Assembly: GCF_019042275.1 (NCBI RefSeq)
Contig: NZ_JAHQCW010000001.1
Coordinates: 248,001-312,000 of the forward strand
DNA from: Diplocloster agilis
Lineage (GTDB): Bacteria; Bacillota; Clostridia; Lachnospirales; Lachnospiraceae
Direction of reading: 5' to 3'
Length of the DNA stretch: 64,000 bases
A program made the translations under genes and the position numbers. The notes under the pieces are model-generated. The model was not told the origin of the DNA. It searched no databases and was given only the letters and a program-made list of their open reading frames with translations. Positions 17,801 to 26,358 of the stretch are shown here, in pieces (within the stretch, counting starts at the first letter, position 1; every line of letters starts with the position of its first letter).

Positions 17801-20800
17801 TTTTCCGGTTAATATGCCTCCGCCTAAGGGCAGCTGCACCGTTTTCATTCCGGTTACCGTCTGGCCGTTTCCGCTGATCCCTACTTCAAACTGATCCGCT
17901 GCACCGTTCTTCCCAACCGTGATCTCATAGGACCCATCGGCTATATTAGGGAATGTATAATCTCCCTGAGCATCGGTAGTAAAACGCCCAATCTCCAAGC
18001 CGGATTTAGCTTTTAAGATAACTTCCGCTCCCGGAACCGCCTGGTTGTTCACATCCACTACTTTTCCAGACAGGTCCGCGCCTCCGTACGGCAGCTGCAC
18101 ATTTCCAGTTCCGCTCACATTCTGGCCGTTTGCGCTGACCGTCACATCTGCGGTACCGGTTTTACCGTCTTTTTCTGCGGTAATAACATAGTCACCATCG
18201 GGCAGATTCGTAAGCGTATAACTGCCATTTTGATCCGTCGTAAAGCGGCCTGCTTCGACATCAGGCTTCATGCTGACGTCCACTGCTGCTCCTTCAACGG
18301 GCAGGTTATTGACATCCGTAACTTTTCCGGTTAAATCAGCCCCGCCCACCTGCAGCTGCACATCTTTCATACCGGCTGTCTGGCCGTTATTGCTGATTAT
18401 TACTTCAAACGTATCCGTTATTCCATTTTTCGAAACGGTAATCTCATAGGTACCATCAGGGACATTTACGAATGTATATTTTCCCTGACCGTCTGTGGCA
18501 GAGCGTCCAACTTCAGTATCCGGAGCTGTTTTTAAAATAACATCCGCCTCCGGCACCGCCTGGCTGTTCACATCCGTAACCGTTCCGCTTAAGTCCGCAC
18601 CGCCCACCGGCAGCTTAAAATTGCGGTCACCGTTCACATTTACCCCGTCATTGCTGATATCAATGGAGCTAGTTTTGATAATCGTATCTTTTTGTACGGT
18701 AAGTGTGTAGCTTCCATCGGGTATATTGGAGATTTTGTACTCTCCGTTTGTATCCGTTGCAGTGCTGCCGAACGTTTGATCGTTACCGTCCTTTAACGTT
18801 ACCTGGACTCCATTCAGCGGCAGGCCATTGACATCCGTTACCTTACCGGTGATCTCCCCATGGTTCGGCTGAATATCCACGGATATCTGAACCGTGGCAG
18901 TCGTTCCGTTGGCATCTGCTGCCTGCACCGTCACAGTACCCGTTCCGGTTTCTGTGGGCGTACCGGTGATCTGGTTATTTTCCAGTCTAAGCCCCGCCGG
19001 CAGCGTACCTTCTGATATACTGAGTTCTGCTTTTCCGCTTCCTCCGGCCACCTGAAGCTCCACCGGGGTGATTGCTTTTTGGACTTTTCCTGATATAGTG
19101 TTCGGGGTAGCAGTCAGCTGTACCGGTATCAATTGTCCGGACGCGGTAATCGTGACCGAATTCGTAACGGAAGTGACTGATACCGCACCGCTCGTCTTAT
19201 CATAGGTGTATCCGTTTCCTGCCTCCAGCTCTGTTCCCATCACCACCGTAATCGAATCCGGCAGTTCATAGCCTGCTTCCGGTGTCAATGTCGTGCTGTA
19301 AGTTTCCCCGGAATTAACATAGCAAGGGCCGTTATGCGTAATACCGGACAGATTCGCCGTTACATCCAGCACATGTTCCACTACTCCCGTTCCGTCTTTT
19401 CCGGTCAGGGTCGTATCCGGGCTGGTGTTAAGCGTACCGCCTTCCACTACGATTACCGTATCGCCTTCGGGATTCTGAATAACGATATCGCCCAGATTCA
19501 GGGTTCCGCCCGGTTTCACAACCACCACAGGTTCCCCGCTGCCCGTATCAATGATCACTTTTGAATCGTCGCCATAGACATCTGACGGTAATTCCCACGT
19601 CTGATCGTCGTCAACTATGATCGGATCCGTTACGATAATGGTTCCGTTATGATCCAGATAATCTTTGGCTTTGTCAAAGCTTTGTACCGGGTTATCTTTT
19701 GTTCCGTCTCCCGTGCTGTCGTTTCCGTTCTGGCCATCCACATATACCTGATCTTTTTTGTAATCCGGTTTATTTTGGGTGATTTTAATGGATGTGCCGT
19801 CCAGGTATGTATACCACACAGAAGTAGCCGTACCAGATGTCACTACCGGTACCGTAATTTTCTGGATCGACTGGCTGAGGATATTGTTGATGGTCGCCTC
19901 ATCTGTAATCGTATCCGAAACTTTGGCGATTACTTTGCCTTCCGCATAATTTAATGGCTTGATCGTAATCGTATAATTCAAAGGGCCATCCAGATAGGCA
20001 AACTTATCCGCGGTGCCGCTATTATAATCAAGATAAATCTCTGCGTTTACCTGTGCGTTTCCTGAAATATGGAATTCCGCACTGGCCTCGTTCTGTGCAC
20101 TGTGGAATACACCGCTCCCCTTTGTAGCGGTATTGGAACTTTCGATGATGCCGCCGGTCATAACAAATGTTTTCGCGTATGAGGTATTATAAATTCCACC
20201 ACCCCATCCAGCCGCATGATTATCACTGACGCGCCCGCTTTCCAGATATAAACTTCCAAGATTATAAATGCCGGCTCCTGAAAAATTGTTACTTTCGTCA
20301 GTTGTACGGTTTCCTGAAACAACTCCGCCCTGCATGTGGAAAGTCCCATTTTTTTTAATGAGAATACCGGCCCCCTGGGCTGCGGATGTATTATTCACAA
20401 TACTTCCGTCTTTCATAACACATGCAGCATTCCCCGTATCCGTACCATCGCCGATATATAGAGCAGAGCCGCCACTTCGGGATGACATCTGGTTCTGAAT
20501 AAACGTCCCATTATCAATGGCTAAATTTCCGCCTGGAAATACCTGAATCAGGTTTAATGAAGAAGTTAGCTTCTTCCCATCAATTATTATCCCATCCAGA
20601 GTCACGTCGCCATAAATACTAATCTTGCCGCTGTCCGAGCTTCTGTAGATCGTTCCGCCGGTCAGCGTCAGATTCTTGCTGATGCTCAGCTCTGTGGAAA
20701 GAGGGATTTCCCCTTGGATCGTGATGGTATCCCCGCTATTTGCCGCTAAGATCGCATTGGTCAGTTCGCTATAGCTCGTAACCGGACCTGAAGCATTCAG

Positions 20801-22069
20801 CGTAGATACCCCCAGGTACTCGGAAAAATGGGTGGTCTGGAAAATATATTTTCCATCCTTGACCCGGCCTTCCATTTTGGTCAGTGTTCCATCTGCCGCC
20901 AGATGATATACGGCAAAATTTTTCTCCGCCATACCTTCGGGGATCTCCATGGACACCTCCACCTGACCTTCGGGCTGAACCTGTTCCCCGTCCATCTCAA
21001 GGGAAATATCCAGGTTCTGATAGACCATATTGTCATAGCTGATATTTTCTTCTTTTTCGGCCAGTTCCTGCAGGACCTCATCCGCCACCTGACTCTTTTC
21101 CACGTTTAAGCTGGTATCGGGGTCAACGATCTCCTCGTTATCCGCCGTTACGGTTACGCCCAGGTCCGATTCCAGAACCACCGGTCCCGCGCTTACTACC
21201 CGCACCACCGCTGTAGGGAAAAGTACACCCTCCTTCAGTGACAGGTTCTGTTCTGCCAGGACATGCTCAACAGGGCTTGCCTGAAAGACATAGTCTCCCA
21301 GCACTGTGCCGTCATAAGTATCACAGATCCACTGAACCGGAACTTTTATCGGGTTCGCCTGCGCGTTTTCTATCCCTGTCTGTCCCGCATCTGTATCTTC
21401 CGGCACGGAAGTTGCCAAAGCTTCCAAAAATTCTGGTAAACCAAGATCCGATACCGGTGTTTTAAATTTTACTTTGCAAATAGTATCCGGATTCCAATTA
21501 CAAAATTCCGTAATGGTCAAATGTGCGTTCGCATCTGGGGTATCCAAAGATGGCGACGCCGACGGCTCTTGTGTATCTGTAGGAACCGGCATTTCAACAG
21601 CTTCCGGGATCTTCTCCGGAGCCGGTGATCCGGTGACTTCCGAGATCTTCTCCGGAACCGGTGATTCGGTGGCTTCCGGGGTCTTCTCAGGAGCCGGTGA
21701 TCCGGTGGCTTCCGCAGAGTTCTCGGGAACCGGTGTCTCGGTGGCTTCCGGACCGTTCTCAGAAGCCGGCGTTTCATCCGCCTGCGGCTCTTCTCCCGGC
21801 TGCGCCGTTACCTGCGCATCCGGTCCGGCCGCATCGCCTGATGCCGTCTGTATACCATCCCGGGATTCCTGCGGCATTTGCTCCTGCCCGCTTATGTCTC
21901 CTCCTTCCGTCTTATTCACATTTTCTCCTGCATAGGCAACCTGCACATTTGTTAATAACGTACTGCTTATCATGGCACAGGCTACTAATACAGTAAAGGT
22001 GCGTTTGAGCAAGCATCGGCACATTTCTCTTCCATGTTTTCTAAGACATTTGGAATCCGCATCCTTCAT
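14885..22069 (-). CDS. Giant modular cell-surface protein with sortase-type anchor
   Basis: 2394 residues. Signal peptide (about 1-48); Pro/Glu/Thr-rich linker with ~12-residue repeats (about 85-180); a region ending near the first beta-helix (to about 430); right-handed beta-helix segments (about 435-760 and 775-880); an Ig/putative cadherin-like domain (about 960-1060); twelve ~87-residue CnaB/carboxypeptidase-regulatory-like modules (about 1065-2115) with signature DVNxxPVxGAEVxxK, TTDxNGxYTxxNVPDG; a helical segment; a beta-rich domain; then AAQTGD, a hydrophobic helix and RKKIVNRK. That ending resembles the clostridial variant of the LPXTG sorting signal. The ribosome site is AAAGGAGGATTTAT. 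Probably an extended adhesin or stalk. The ligand is unknown. Confidence 0.9.
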   Translation of the reverse strand: MKDADSKCLRKHGREMCRCLLKRTFTVLVACAMISSTLLTNVQVAYAGENVNKTEGGDISGQEQMPQESRDGIQTASGDAAGPDAQVTAQPGEEPQADETPASENGPEATETPVPENSAEATGSPAPEKTPEATESPVPEKISEVTGSPAPEKIPEAVEMPVPTDTQEPSASPSLDTPDANAHLTITEFCNWNPDTICKVKFKTPVSDLGLPEFLEALATSVPEDTDAGQTGIENAQANPIKVPVQWICDTYDGTVLGDYVFQASPVEHVLAEQNLSLKEGVLFPTAVVRVVSAGPVVLESDLGVTVTADNEEIVDPDTSLNVEKSQVADEVLQELAEKEENISYDNMVYQNLDISLEMDGEQVQPEGQVEVSMEIPEGMAEKNFAVYHLAADGTLTKMEGRVKDGKYIFQTTHFSEYLGVSTLNASGPVTSYSELTNAILAANSGDTITIQGEIPLSTELSISKNLTLTGGTIYRSSDSGKISIYGDVTLDGIIIDGKKLTSSLNLIQVFPGGNLAIDNGTFIQNQMSSRSGGSALYIGDGTDTGNAACVMKDGSIVNNTSAAQGAGILIKKNGTFHMQGGVVSGNRTTDESNNFSGAGIYNLGSLYLESGRVSDNHAAGWGGGIYNTSYAKTFVMTGGIIESSNTATKGSGVFHSAQNEASAEFHISGNAQVNAEIYLDYNSGTADKFAYLDGPLNYTITIKPLNYAEGKVIAKVSDTITDEATINNILSQSIQKITVPVVTSGTATSVWYTYLDGTSIKITQNKPDYKKDQVYVDGQNGNDSTGDGTKDNPVQSFDKAKDYLDHNGTIIVTDPIIVDDDQTWELPSDVYGDDSKVIIDTGSGEPVVVVKPGGTLNLGDIVIQNPEGDTVIVVEGGTLNTSPDTTLTGKDGTGVVEHVLDVTANLSGITHNGPCYVNSGETYSTTLTPEAGYELPDSITVVMGTELEAGNGYTYDKTSGAVSVTSVTNSVTITASGQLIPVQLTATPNTISGKVQKAITPVELQVAGGSGKAELSISEGTLPAGLRLENNQITGTPTETGTGTVTVQAADANGTTATVQISVDIQPNHGEITGKVTDVNGLPLNGVQVTLKDGNDQTFGSTATDTNGEYKISNIPDGSYTLTVQKDTIIKTSSIDISNDGVNVNGDRNFKLPVGGADLSGTVTDVNSQAVPEADVILKTAPDTEVGRSATDGQGKYTFVNVPDGTYEITVSKNGITDTFEVIISNNGQTAGMKDVQLQVGGADLTGKVTDVNNLPVEGAAVDVSMKPDVEAGRFTTDQNGSYTLTNLPDGDYVITAEKDGKTGTADVTVSANGQNVSGTGNVQLPYGGADLSGKVVDVNNQAVPGAEVILKAKSGLEIGRFTTDAQGDYTFPNIADGSYEITVGKNGAADQFEVGISGNGQTVTGMKTVQLPLGGGILTGKVTDVNAQPVKGALVVITDRLENEIGRSTTDDQGIYTITNVPDAAYRITFEKDGITGMGNVTISGNGQSVIGDTDMQLSVGGADLTGKVADVNNQAVPGAEVILKVKPGTEAGRDSTNAQGAYTFANVPDGTYEITIGINGTSDQFEVVVSANGHTVTGMKDVQLPIGGAELSGKITDVNNNAVVGAEVILNDGSGNEIGRDMTDGNGSYTIPNVPDGTHTITVVKDGTTETETVEISQNGQTVTGGGNIQISFGGANVTGTITDVNKQPVEEAEVVIKDSEGNELGRDTTDSNGDYTIPNVPDGSHDITIEKDGKTENGKVEIKDNGKDVSGTGDVQLPVGGADLNGNITDVNGKPVEGAEVVVKDETGKELGRDTTDSNGDYTIPNVPDGTHDVTIEKDGKTETGKVEITGNGQNVSGTDDVQLPVGGADVDGKITDVNGKPVEGAEVVIKDQDGKELGKDTTDANGDYLIPNVPDGSHNITVEKDGKTETGSVDITEGGQKVEGDKNAQIQAGGASVEGTVTDKDGKPIVDAQVTIKDDKGTELGKDKTNQNGHYEIPNIPDGEHSLTVEKDGKANTSDLKVEGEKVTEVNGQKGENPDINTNLGAEISGTLTNDQKEPVSGAQITAKDDKGTTLDKDVTDDSGRYHLENLPDGTITVTITHPKYPEHSMQVTINGGKTDLTGELHVEKDAQVKAVEDEIRALIDPNTGNEDQISAIKSQIAQAKELFDALGGKQSQVEDELIRKLDQLIRKASALEVKLDIKTAGTQVSLQENPEDLIGLVVSADELKNSKSIQLVVTVTSKTADADEKQQIQQAAGKRTVGTYFDISLIKNVTWQDGSQESLPVSNVPREIVFTITIPEGMRGGKDYAVVRYHDGVAEVLQTTQIGDTLRFSSDRYSTYAIIYTPIEKHDVPDTKHNNDSQSSSSDSQVSAAQTGDQTPIGLLMMLSLAGLFGIATIFTRKKIVNRK

Positions 22070-22118
22070 ATAAATCCTCCTTTCCCACTATTTCATAAAT
22101 GTGTTTTTTGTATTTCAA

Positions 22119-22149
22119 AGTCATTTCATGAAATACTATGTCCATTATA
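22119..22149 (-). promoter_or_regulatory. Putative promoter and operator of the surface protein gene
   Basis: A TATAAT (complement of 22144-22149) is followed after about 6 bases by a near-perfect 19-bp palindrome, AGTCATTTCATGAAATACT (22119-22137), sitting at the predicted transcription start. No good -35 is visible, so expression may need an activator or alternative sigma factor and be blocked by a repressor at the palindrome. Confidence 0.5.
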
Positions 22150-22225
22150 GAAAAAATGGGAAAGGAATTGGGCTATTTTGAATGTTGTTGTTATTTATTG
22201 TTATTTCAGGCAAAAGAACCTTGGA

Positions 22226-23266
22226 TCAGACTGTATGAAATTTGTAGATAGTGCTGGTCTCGTACGCCGTACCCGCTTTTACGAAACTGGCGGGAAATGC
22301 GGGCTTATTGGGCGTGTCCGGGAAATACTGCGTCTCAAAGCAGATACCGGCCCATTTTTCATACCGGCAGCCGCCTTTCCCGTTCTCCCCATTCAGATAA
22401 TTACCGGTATATACCTGTACCCCCGGCAGGTCGGTATACATTTCCATGGAAATCCCGCTTTCCTCACAGGACAATATGGCAAACGGATTCTCATACCCCG
22501 GATCATTCAGCACAAAGTTCTGGTTGTAGCCGCCTCCCCACTGTAATTCCGGCTCATCACTGCCGATATCCCGTCCAATCCGCTTAGGCGTTCTAAAATC
22601 CATCGGCGTCCCCCAAACAGAGCGGATCTCCCCGGTGGGGATACAAGCCTGATCCGCCGGTGTATAGGCATCCGCATCCATCCAAAGCACCTGATCTTCC
22701 ACCGTCCCTGACCCGTGGCCACGCAGATTAAAATAACTGTGATTGGTCATATTGAATATCGTATCCTGATCAGAAACCGCCCGATAAGAGATCTTTACTT
22801 CGTTTTCTTTTGTCAGTGTATAAGTGACTTGAATATCGGCCTGTCCCGGAAACCCCTGATCGCCATCGGGGCTGTGCAGCCGAAAGGAGACCGCCGGCTC
22901 CTCTTTTGTTCCCCCTGCCGCCGCCTTCCACATCCGTTCAAAGTATCTGTCGAATCCGCTGTGCAGATTGTTTTCGCCCTCATTTTTATCCAAATAAAAT
23001 GTCCGGCCGTTTTGCGTAAAGGCGGCATGGCTGATTCGATTGACATTTCTGCCGATCACCGCTCCCAATCCGGGATCATTGTTCCGGTAACTGTTCAGGT
23101 CTTCATATCCCAGCACTACGTCCCGTGTTTTTCCGAACCGGTCCGGCACCGACAGACTGTATAGGACTGCCCCCAAATCACAGACCGTCAGTTCCATTTG
23201 GTTCTCATTCACCAAAGTAAACAAAGTTACCTGTGAATCCGGTAAATATGTTGCTGCAACCCCCAT
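22226..23266 (-). CDS. galM: Aldose 1-epimerase
   Basis: About 346 residues. Interconverts alpha and beta anomers of galactose or glucose. Family motifs: GAVIGRNVNRI with NGENNLHSG-like NLHSGFD, the catalytic histidine in NHSYFNLRGHG, and GVQVYTGNYL near the end. The frame is open from an ATG at 23311, which overlaps the end of the alpha-galactosidase gene and lacks a good ribosome site. The ATG at 23266 has GGAAGGG at proper spacing and gives the usual family length. It probably acts on galactose released by the enzyme encoded upstream in the same operon. Confidence 0.92.
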   Translation of the reverse strand: MGVAATYLPDSQVTLFTLVNENQMELTVCDLGAVLYSLSVPDRFGKTRDVVLGYEDLNSYRNNDPGLGAVIGRNVNRISHAAFTQNGRTFYLDKNEGENNLHSGFDRYFERMWKAAAGGTKEEPAVSFRLHSPDGDQGFPGQADIQVTYTLTKENEVKISYRAVSDQDTIFNMTNHSYFNLRGHGSGTVEDQVLWMDADAYTPADQACIPTGEIRSVWGTPMDFRTPKRIGRDIGSDEPELQWGGGYNQNFVLNDPGYENPFAILSCEESGISMEMYTDLPGVQVYTGNYLNGENGKGGCRYEKWAGICFETQYFPDTPNKPAFPASFVKAGTAYETSTIYKFHTV

Positions 23267-23294
23267 TTTCTTATCCCTTCCGTTTCCAATATAT

Positions 23295-25421
23295 TCATCC
23301 TGATATTTCATTATTTTTTACAAGGCGGACCGCTCCCGCCGTCCATTCTTCCATCTTCTTCACGATCACCCGTTCTTCCTCCACGCGGAAAATATCTCTT
23401 CCATACCTGTCCGCCGGTTCAAATCCTTTCCCGATCGGAATACTGAATTCATCCTCCGTCTCCTCAAAACCGTGGCAGACGATCAGTATCTCCTGGTCAT
23501 TGGCTCTGACTACCGCCTGTGTACCCTTCGGATGCCGGATATATGCGCTGCGCTTTCCGAAGATCTTTGAAACGCCGTTTTTCAGGATATGTTCCAGTCC
23601 CTGATAGAACCGGATACCGTCGGATATGGTTTCCCACTGTTCTTGCGACAGCTGTTCGATGTCTCCCGACAGACACAGTCTTCCCAGGAATCCCGCGGCC
23701 AGGCCGTACTCCAGCCGTTCCTTCGTGTGATCTTTTCGGACAACGGCCCAGATCTGATTCTGCCTTGGCAATACCAGATTCTGCAGATTCGCGGCAATGT
23801 AAGGGATTTCTCTGGCCTCATGGGCGTCTGAGAATGAAGTCATGGCCGTGACGGCCAGCATGGACGGTTCCGTCCGGTTTCCTCCCGACGCGCAGTTTTC
23901 AATGATAATATCCGGTATCTCTTTTTTTATCCGGATAAAGAAATCAAGCACCCCCTGCATCTGTCTGCGCAGACCCTCTCCCAGACTCTCGCCGCAGTCA
24001 CATCCCAAGCCGATATTCCCGTTGTAATCCACCTTCAGATATCCGAAATCATATTCCTTCAGCATACCGATCACATGCTTCTGCAGATAGCCGACCACTT
24101 CCGGATTCGTAAAATCCCAGTAGGTCCGATAGGGACCGTTATGTATCACCACGCCGTTTCTCTTCAGATGCATAGAGTCGTAATCTCTTTCATACACCCG
24201 GGATCCCATCGTCGTCACTTCGAATTCCAGCCAGATACCAGGAATAAATCCGTCCGCCCGAAGCTTCCGGTTCATCTCCTTCATATCGGGAAACCGGTTG
24301 GTGTCCACCAGCCATTCCCCATTGCCCAGCTGTTCGTTACTGTCCTTACTCCATCCGGCATCTATGACCAGATAGCGAATCCCTTTCCCTTTTATGGTCC
24401 GGGCGAACTGGAGCACTTTCTCCTGGGTAGGATTCCCCCAGGAGGCGCAGTACTCATTGAAAATCACCGGAAGCCCCTCCTCCGCATAGGCATCCGCGGC
24501 AATATTCTCAAGGCGGGTCAGGCTCTGGCAGGCGTCATAGATATCCCCTTTCACGACAGTCACATAAGCCCTGGGCGCGCAAAAACGTTCCCCCGGCTGC
24601 ACCGTCTTTGACCAGGCGCCCTTTTCCTCATCGGCAATGCCCCCGCTGAACGACAGCGTATCTCCGTCCCTGGAAAGTTCCATCTGCCAGGAAGCGTTAT
24701 ATTCAAGAGCCGCGGCCCAAAACAGATGATGATCCCGGTCTTCCACCGCAGCCGTTGGAAAATAGGTCTGGGTCGTCCAGCTTCCGACCGAGCCGAACTT
24801 CTCGCTTTTCGGAAATGGAGAACACCAGGCCTTCTGAAGTCCCAGTTCTTCGATACTCTGAGCCGTGTGCATTCCCTCCAAAGCCCAGCTTCCCCGGAAT
24901 CTGTGAAGCGCCAGTTTATCCGTCTGATCCGAATCTTTCTGGCAAGGACTTAAATTCTCCAGACAAAAGCTGCTCAGCATCTCAAGAACCATAGCCCCGT
25001 CACTTTCATTCACAAATTCAGTCTCACTAAACACCGCCGTCTGCCCCTGCATCCAGGTCAGCGTATGTATCACTTTATAATTCTCCGGTGAAGCCAGAAC
25101 CGTAACGATCCTGGTCTGTGACTCCTTCTTTTCTTCCCATTGTTTTTCAAACCGGAGCCGGTCGGTACTTTCTGAATACTTCATGGTAGACCCATTTCCC
25201 AGGCTCCGCTTGTGATGTCTAAGATGCAGCTGTACCAGGGAGCCCGACTTCCACTCTTTGTTATATTCGTTCGCCGCATCCGCCGCTGCCGACGCAGACT
25301 CCCAGTTAACCGCCAGCTTACCGGCCTGTCCTGCCGGAAGCATAACAAAGGAAGTCCTCCCTTCATCCGTCACCAGATACGTAATCTGTGTTTCACCCAA
25401 CGTGTAATCATAAGTTTGCAT
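23295..25421 (-). CDS. GH36-type alpha-galactosidase
   Basis: 708 residues: N-terminal beta-sandwich (about 1-300), (beta/alpha)8 catalytic barrel (about 315-620), C-terminal beta domain. Barrel motifs are YLVIDAGW (about 350-357), YLKVDYNGN with the likely nucleophile D465, ENCASGGNRTE and MTSFSDAHE with the likely acid/base D532. No signal peptide is seen, so it is cytoplasmic and cleaves imported alpha-galactosides. An AGAAGGAGTGTACCT ribosome site supports the start. Just upstream of galM. A related alpha-linked sugar specificity (for example alpha-N-acetylgalactosaminidase) cannot be excluded. Confidence 0.87.
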   Translation of the reverse strand: MQTYDYTLGETQITYLVTDEGRTSFVMLPAGQAGKLAVNWESASAAADAANEYNKEWKSGSLVQLHLRHHKRSLGNGSTMKYSESTDRLRFEKQWEEKKESQTRIVTVLASPENYKVIHTLTWMQGQTAVFSETEFVNESDGAMVLEMLSSFCLENLSPCQKDSDQTDKLALHRFRGSWALEGMHTAQSIEELGLQKAWCSPFPKSEKFGSVGSWTTQTYFPTAAVEDRDHHLFWAAALEYNASWQMELSRDGDTLSFSGGIADEEKGAWSKTVQPGERFCAPRAYVTVVKGDIYDACQSLTRLENIAADAYAEEGLPVIFNEYCASWGNPTQEKVLQFARTIKGKGIRYLVIDAGWSKDSNEQLGNGEWLVDTNRFPDMKEMNRKLRADGFIPGIWLEFEVTTMGSRVYERDYDSMHLKRNGVVIHNGPYRTYWDFTNPEVVGYLQKHVIGMLKEYDFGYLKVDYNGNIGLGCDCGESLGEGLRRQMQGVLDFFIRIKKEIPDIIIENCASGGNRTEPSMLAVTAMTSFSDAHEAREIPYIAANLQNLVLPRQNQIWAVVRKDHTKERLEYGLAAGFLGRLCLSGDIEQLSQEQWETISDGIRFYQGLEHILKNGVSKIFGKRSAYIRHPKGTQAVVRANDQEILIVCHGFEETEDEFSIPIGKGFEPADRYGRDIFRVEEERVIVKKMEEWTAGAVRLVKNNEISG

Positions 25422-25712
25422 AGGTACACTCCTTCTATAAAATAAATACGAATGATTCCGTCCCTAATATCAATGATCAATCTAACTATTGAAACCAATA
25501 CCGGATATTCCACTTCAGGCTAAGCGCGAAATCCGTTATCCAATAAATTTTTTATCCACCACCTTTCCCTTATAAAACGGCAGTTTCTCCCCGTCACATA
25601 ATGAAATCCTAAAAGATCCCCTTTCCGTCTTCAGAAATCTGTCGGATCTTCTCCAGAATCTCATTTATTTTTCTTTCTGTCAATACACTACGAATGAATT
25701 TATCTGATCAAT

Positions 25713-26010
25713 TTACCTTAATATTTCACTAAATCCTGGCACTTTAAATTTATTTAAATTGACCAAATTATTCGGAATCCCGATTGAAGCATTACTCAAA
25801 GAAGTGGAATAAATTTCAATATTGACATTCCTGTATAATATTTCTCTGGCAGGAGTTCCCTTTTCGAGAGGGCGGGATAACCGGTCCACCGTGTTCATTT
25901 TTTTAGCAATTTCAGGAAGCTGGTCAGCAACACCTATGAGAAGACAAGTGCTAGATGCAAGCATGCGTAAGTCATGTCAGCAGCAAACTTCTTTTTGGGT
26001 ATGGATAGCC
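25713..26010 (-). pseudogene. Decayed fragment, possibly of an IS transposase N-terminus
   Basis: An 83-residue frame (25713-25964) reads LPEIAKKMNTVDRLSRPLEKG. A second minus frame just upstream reads PKKKFAADMTYACLHLA and would join it after a frameshift near 25960. The combined sequence resembles from memory the N-terminus of a clostridial DDE transposase. The C-terminal part does not match that family, and no inverted repeats or DDE core are present. Identification is tentative. Confidence 0.35.
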
Positions 26011-26246
26011 TCCTGGAAATTTGATTTGTAAAAATTTTTCGTTTAAAATATAGGTATTTAATGTAAAATTAATCATAAGGATTCTCTTTCTTTTTTGTTT
26101 AATGGATTATTTTGCAGTGATTTATTTTATCATCAAAAAGGAAGAAAATTCCCTATATTTTGGGCATTTTTTAAAGTTGTTTATTATGAAGCGGATAAAA
26201 TCAGGGAACTGCGGATAAAGCTGCGGAAACTCAAGGTTTGATTGTA

Positions 26247-26276
26247 TTGTCAAAGACTTAACACTCATGGTAAAAT
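26247..26276 (+). promoter_or_regulatory. Putative promoter of the YesM/YesN-type operon
   Basis: TTGTCA (26247-26252), an 18-base spacer and TAAAAT (26271-26276), 83 bases before the kinase start. Confidence 0.5.
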
Positions 26277-26358
26277 GTTATATAATTTTCATATAGACAG
26301 AAAAACACAAGAATCTCCACATCAAAATGCGGCCGAGTCACAAAGGTAGGAAAAATAT

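Larger units (their letters stand above)
25422..26358. other. 937-base AT-rich region without an intact gene
   Basis: Contains a decayed coding fragment (25713-26010), no complete gene, and near its right end the promoter of the YesM/YesN-type operon. The stretch 25560-25700 carries broken short frames only. It looks like a scar of past insertion and decay. Confidence 0.6.

Noticed and set aside
15720-18873. Regular ~261-bp repeats that could be mistaken for a CRISPR or satellite array
   Set aside because: The repeats are in frame, protein-coding and diverged at the DNA level, without unique spacers.
15041-21996. Many plus-strand frames opposite the surface protein, some over 200 residues
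   Set aside because: They follow the 87-residue repeat in antisense and resemble no protein family.
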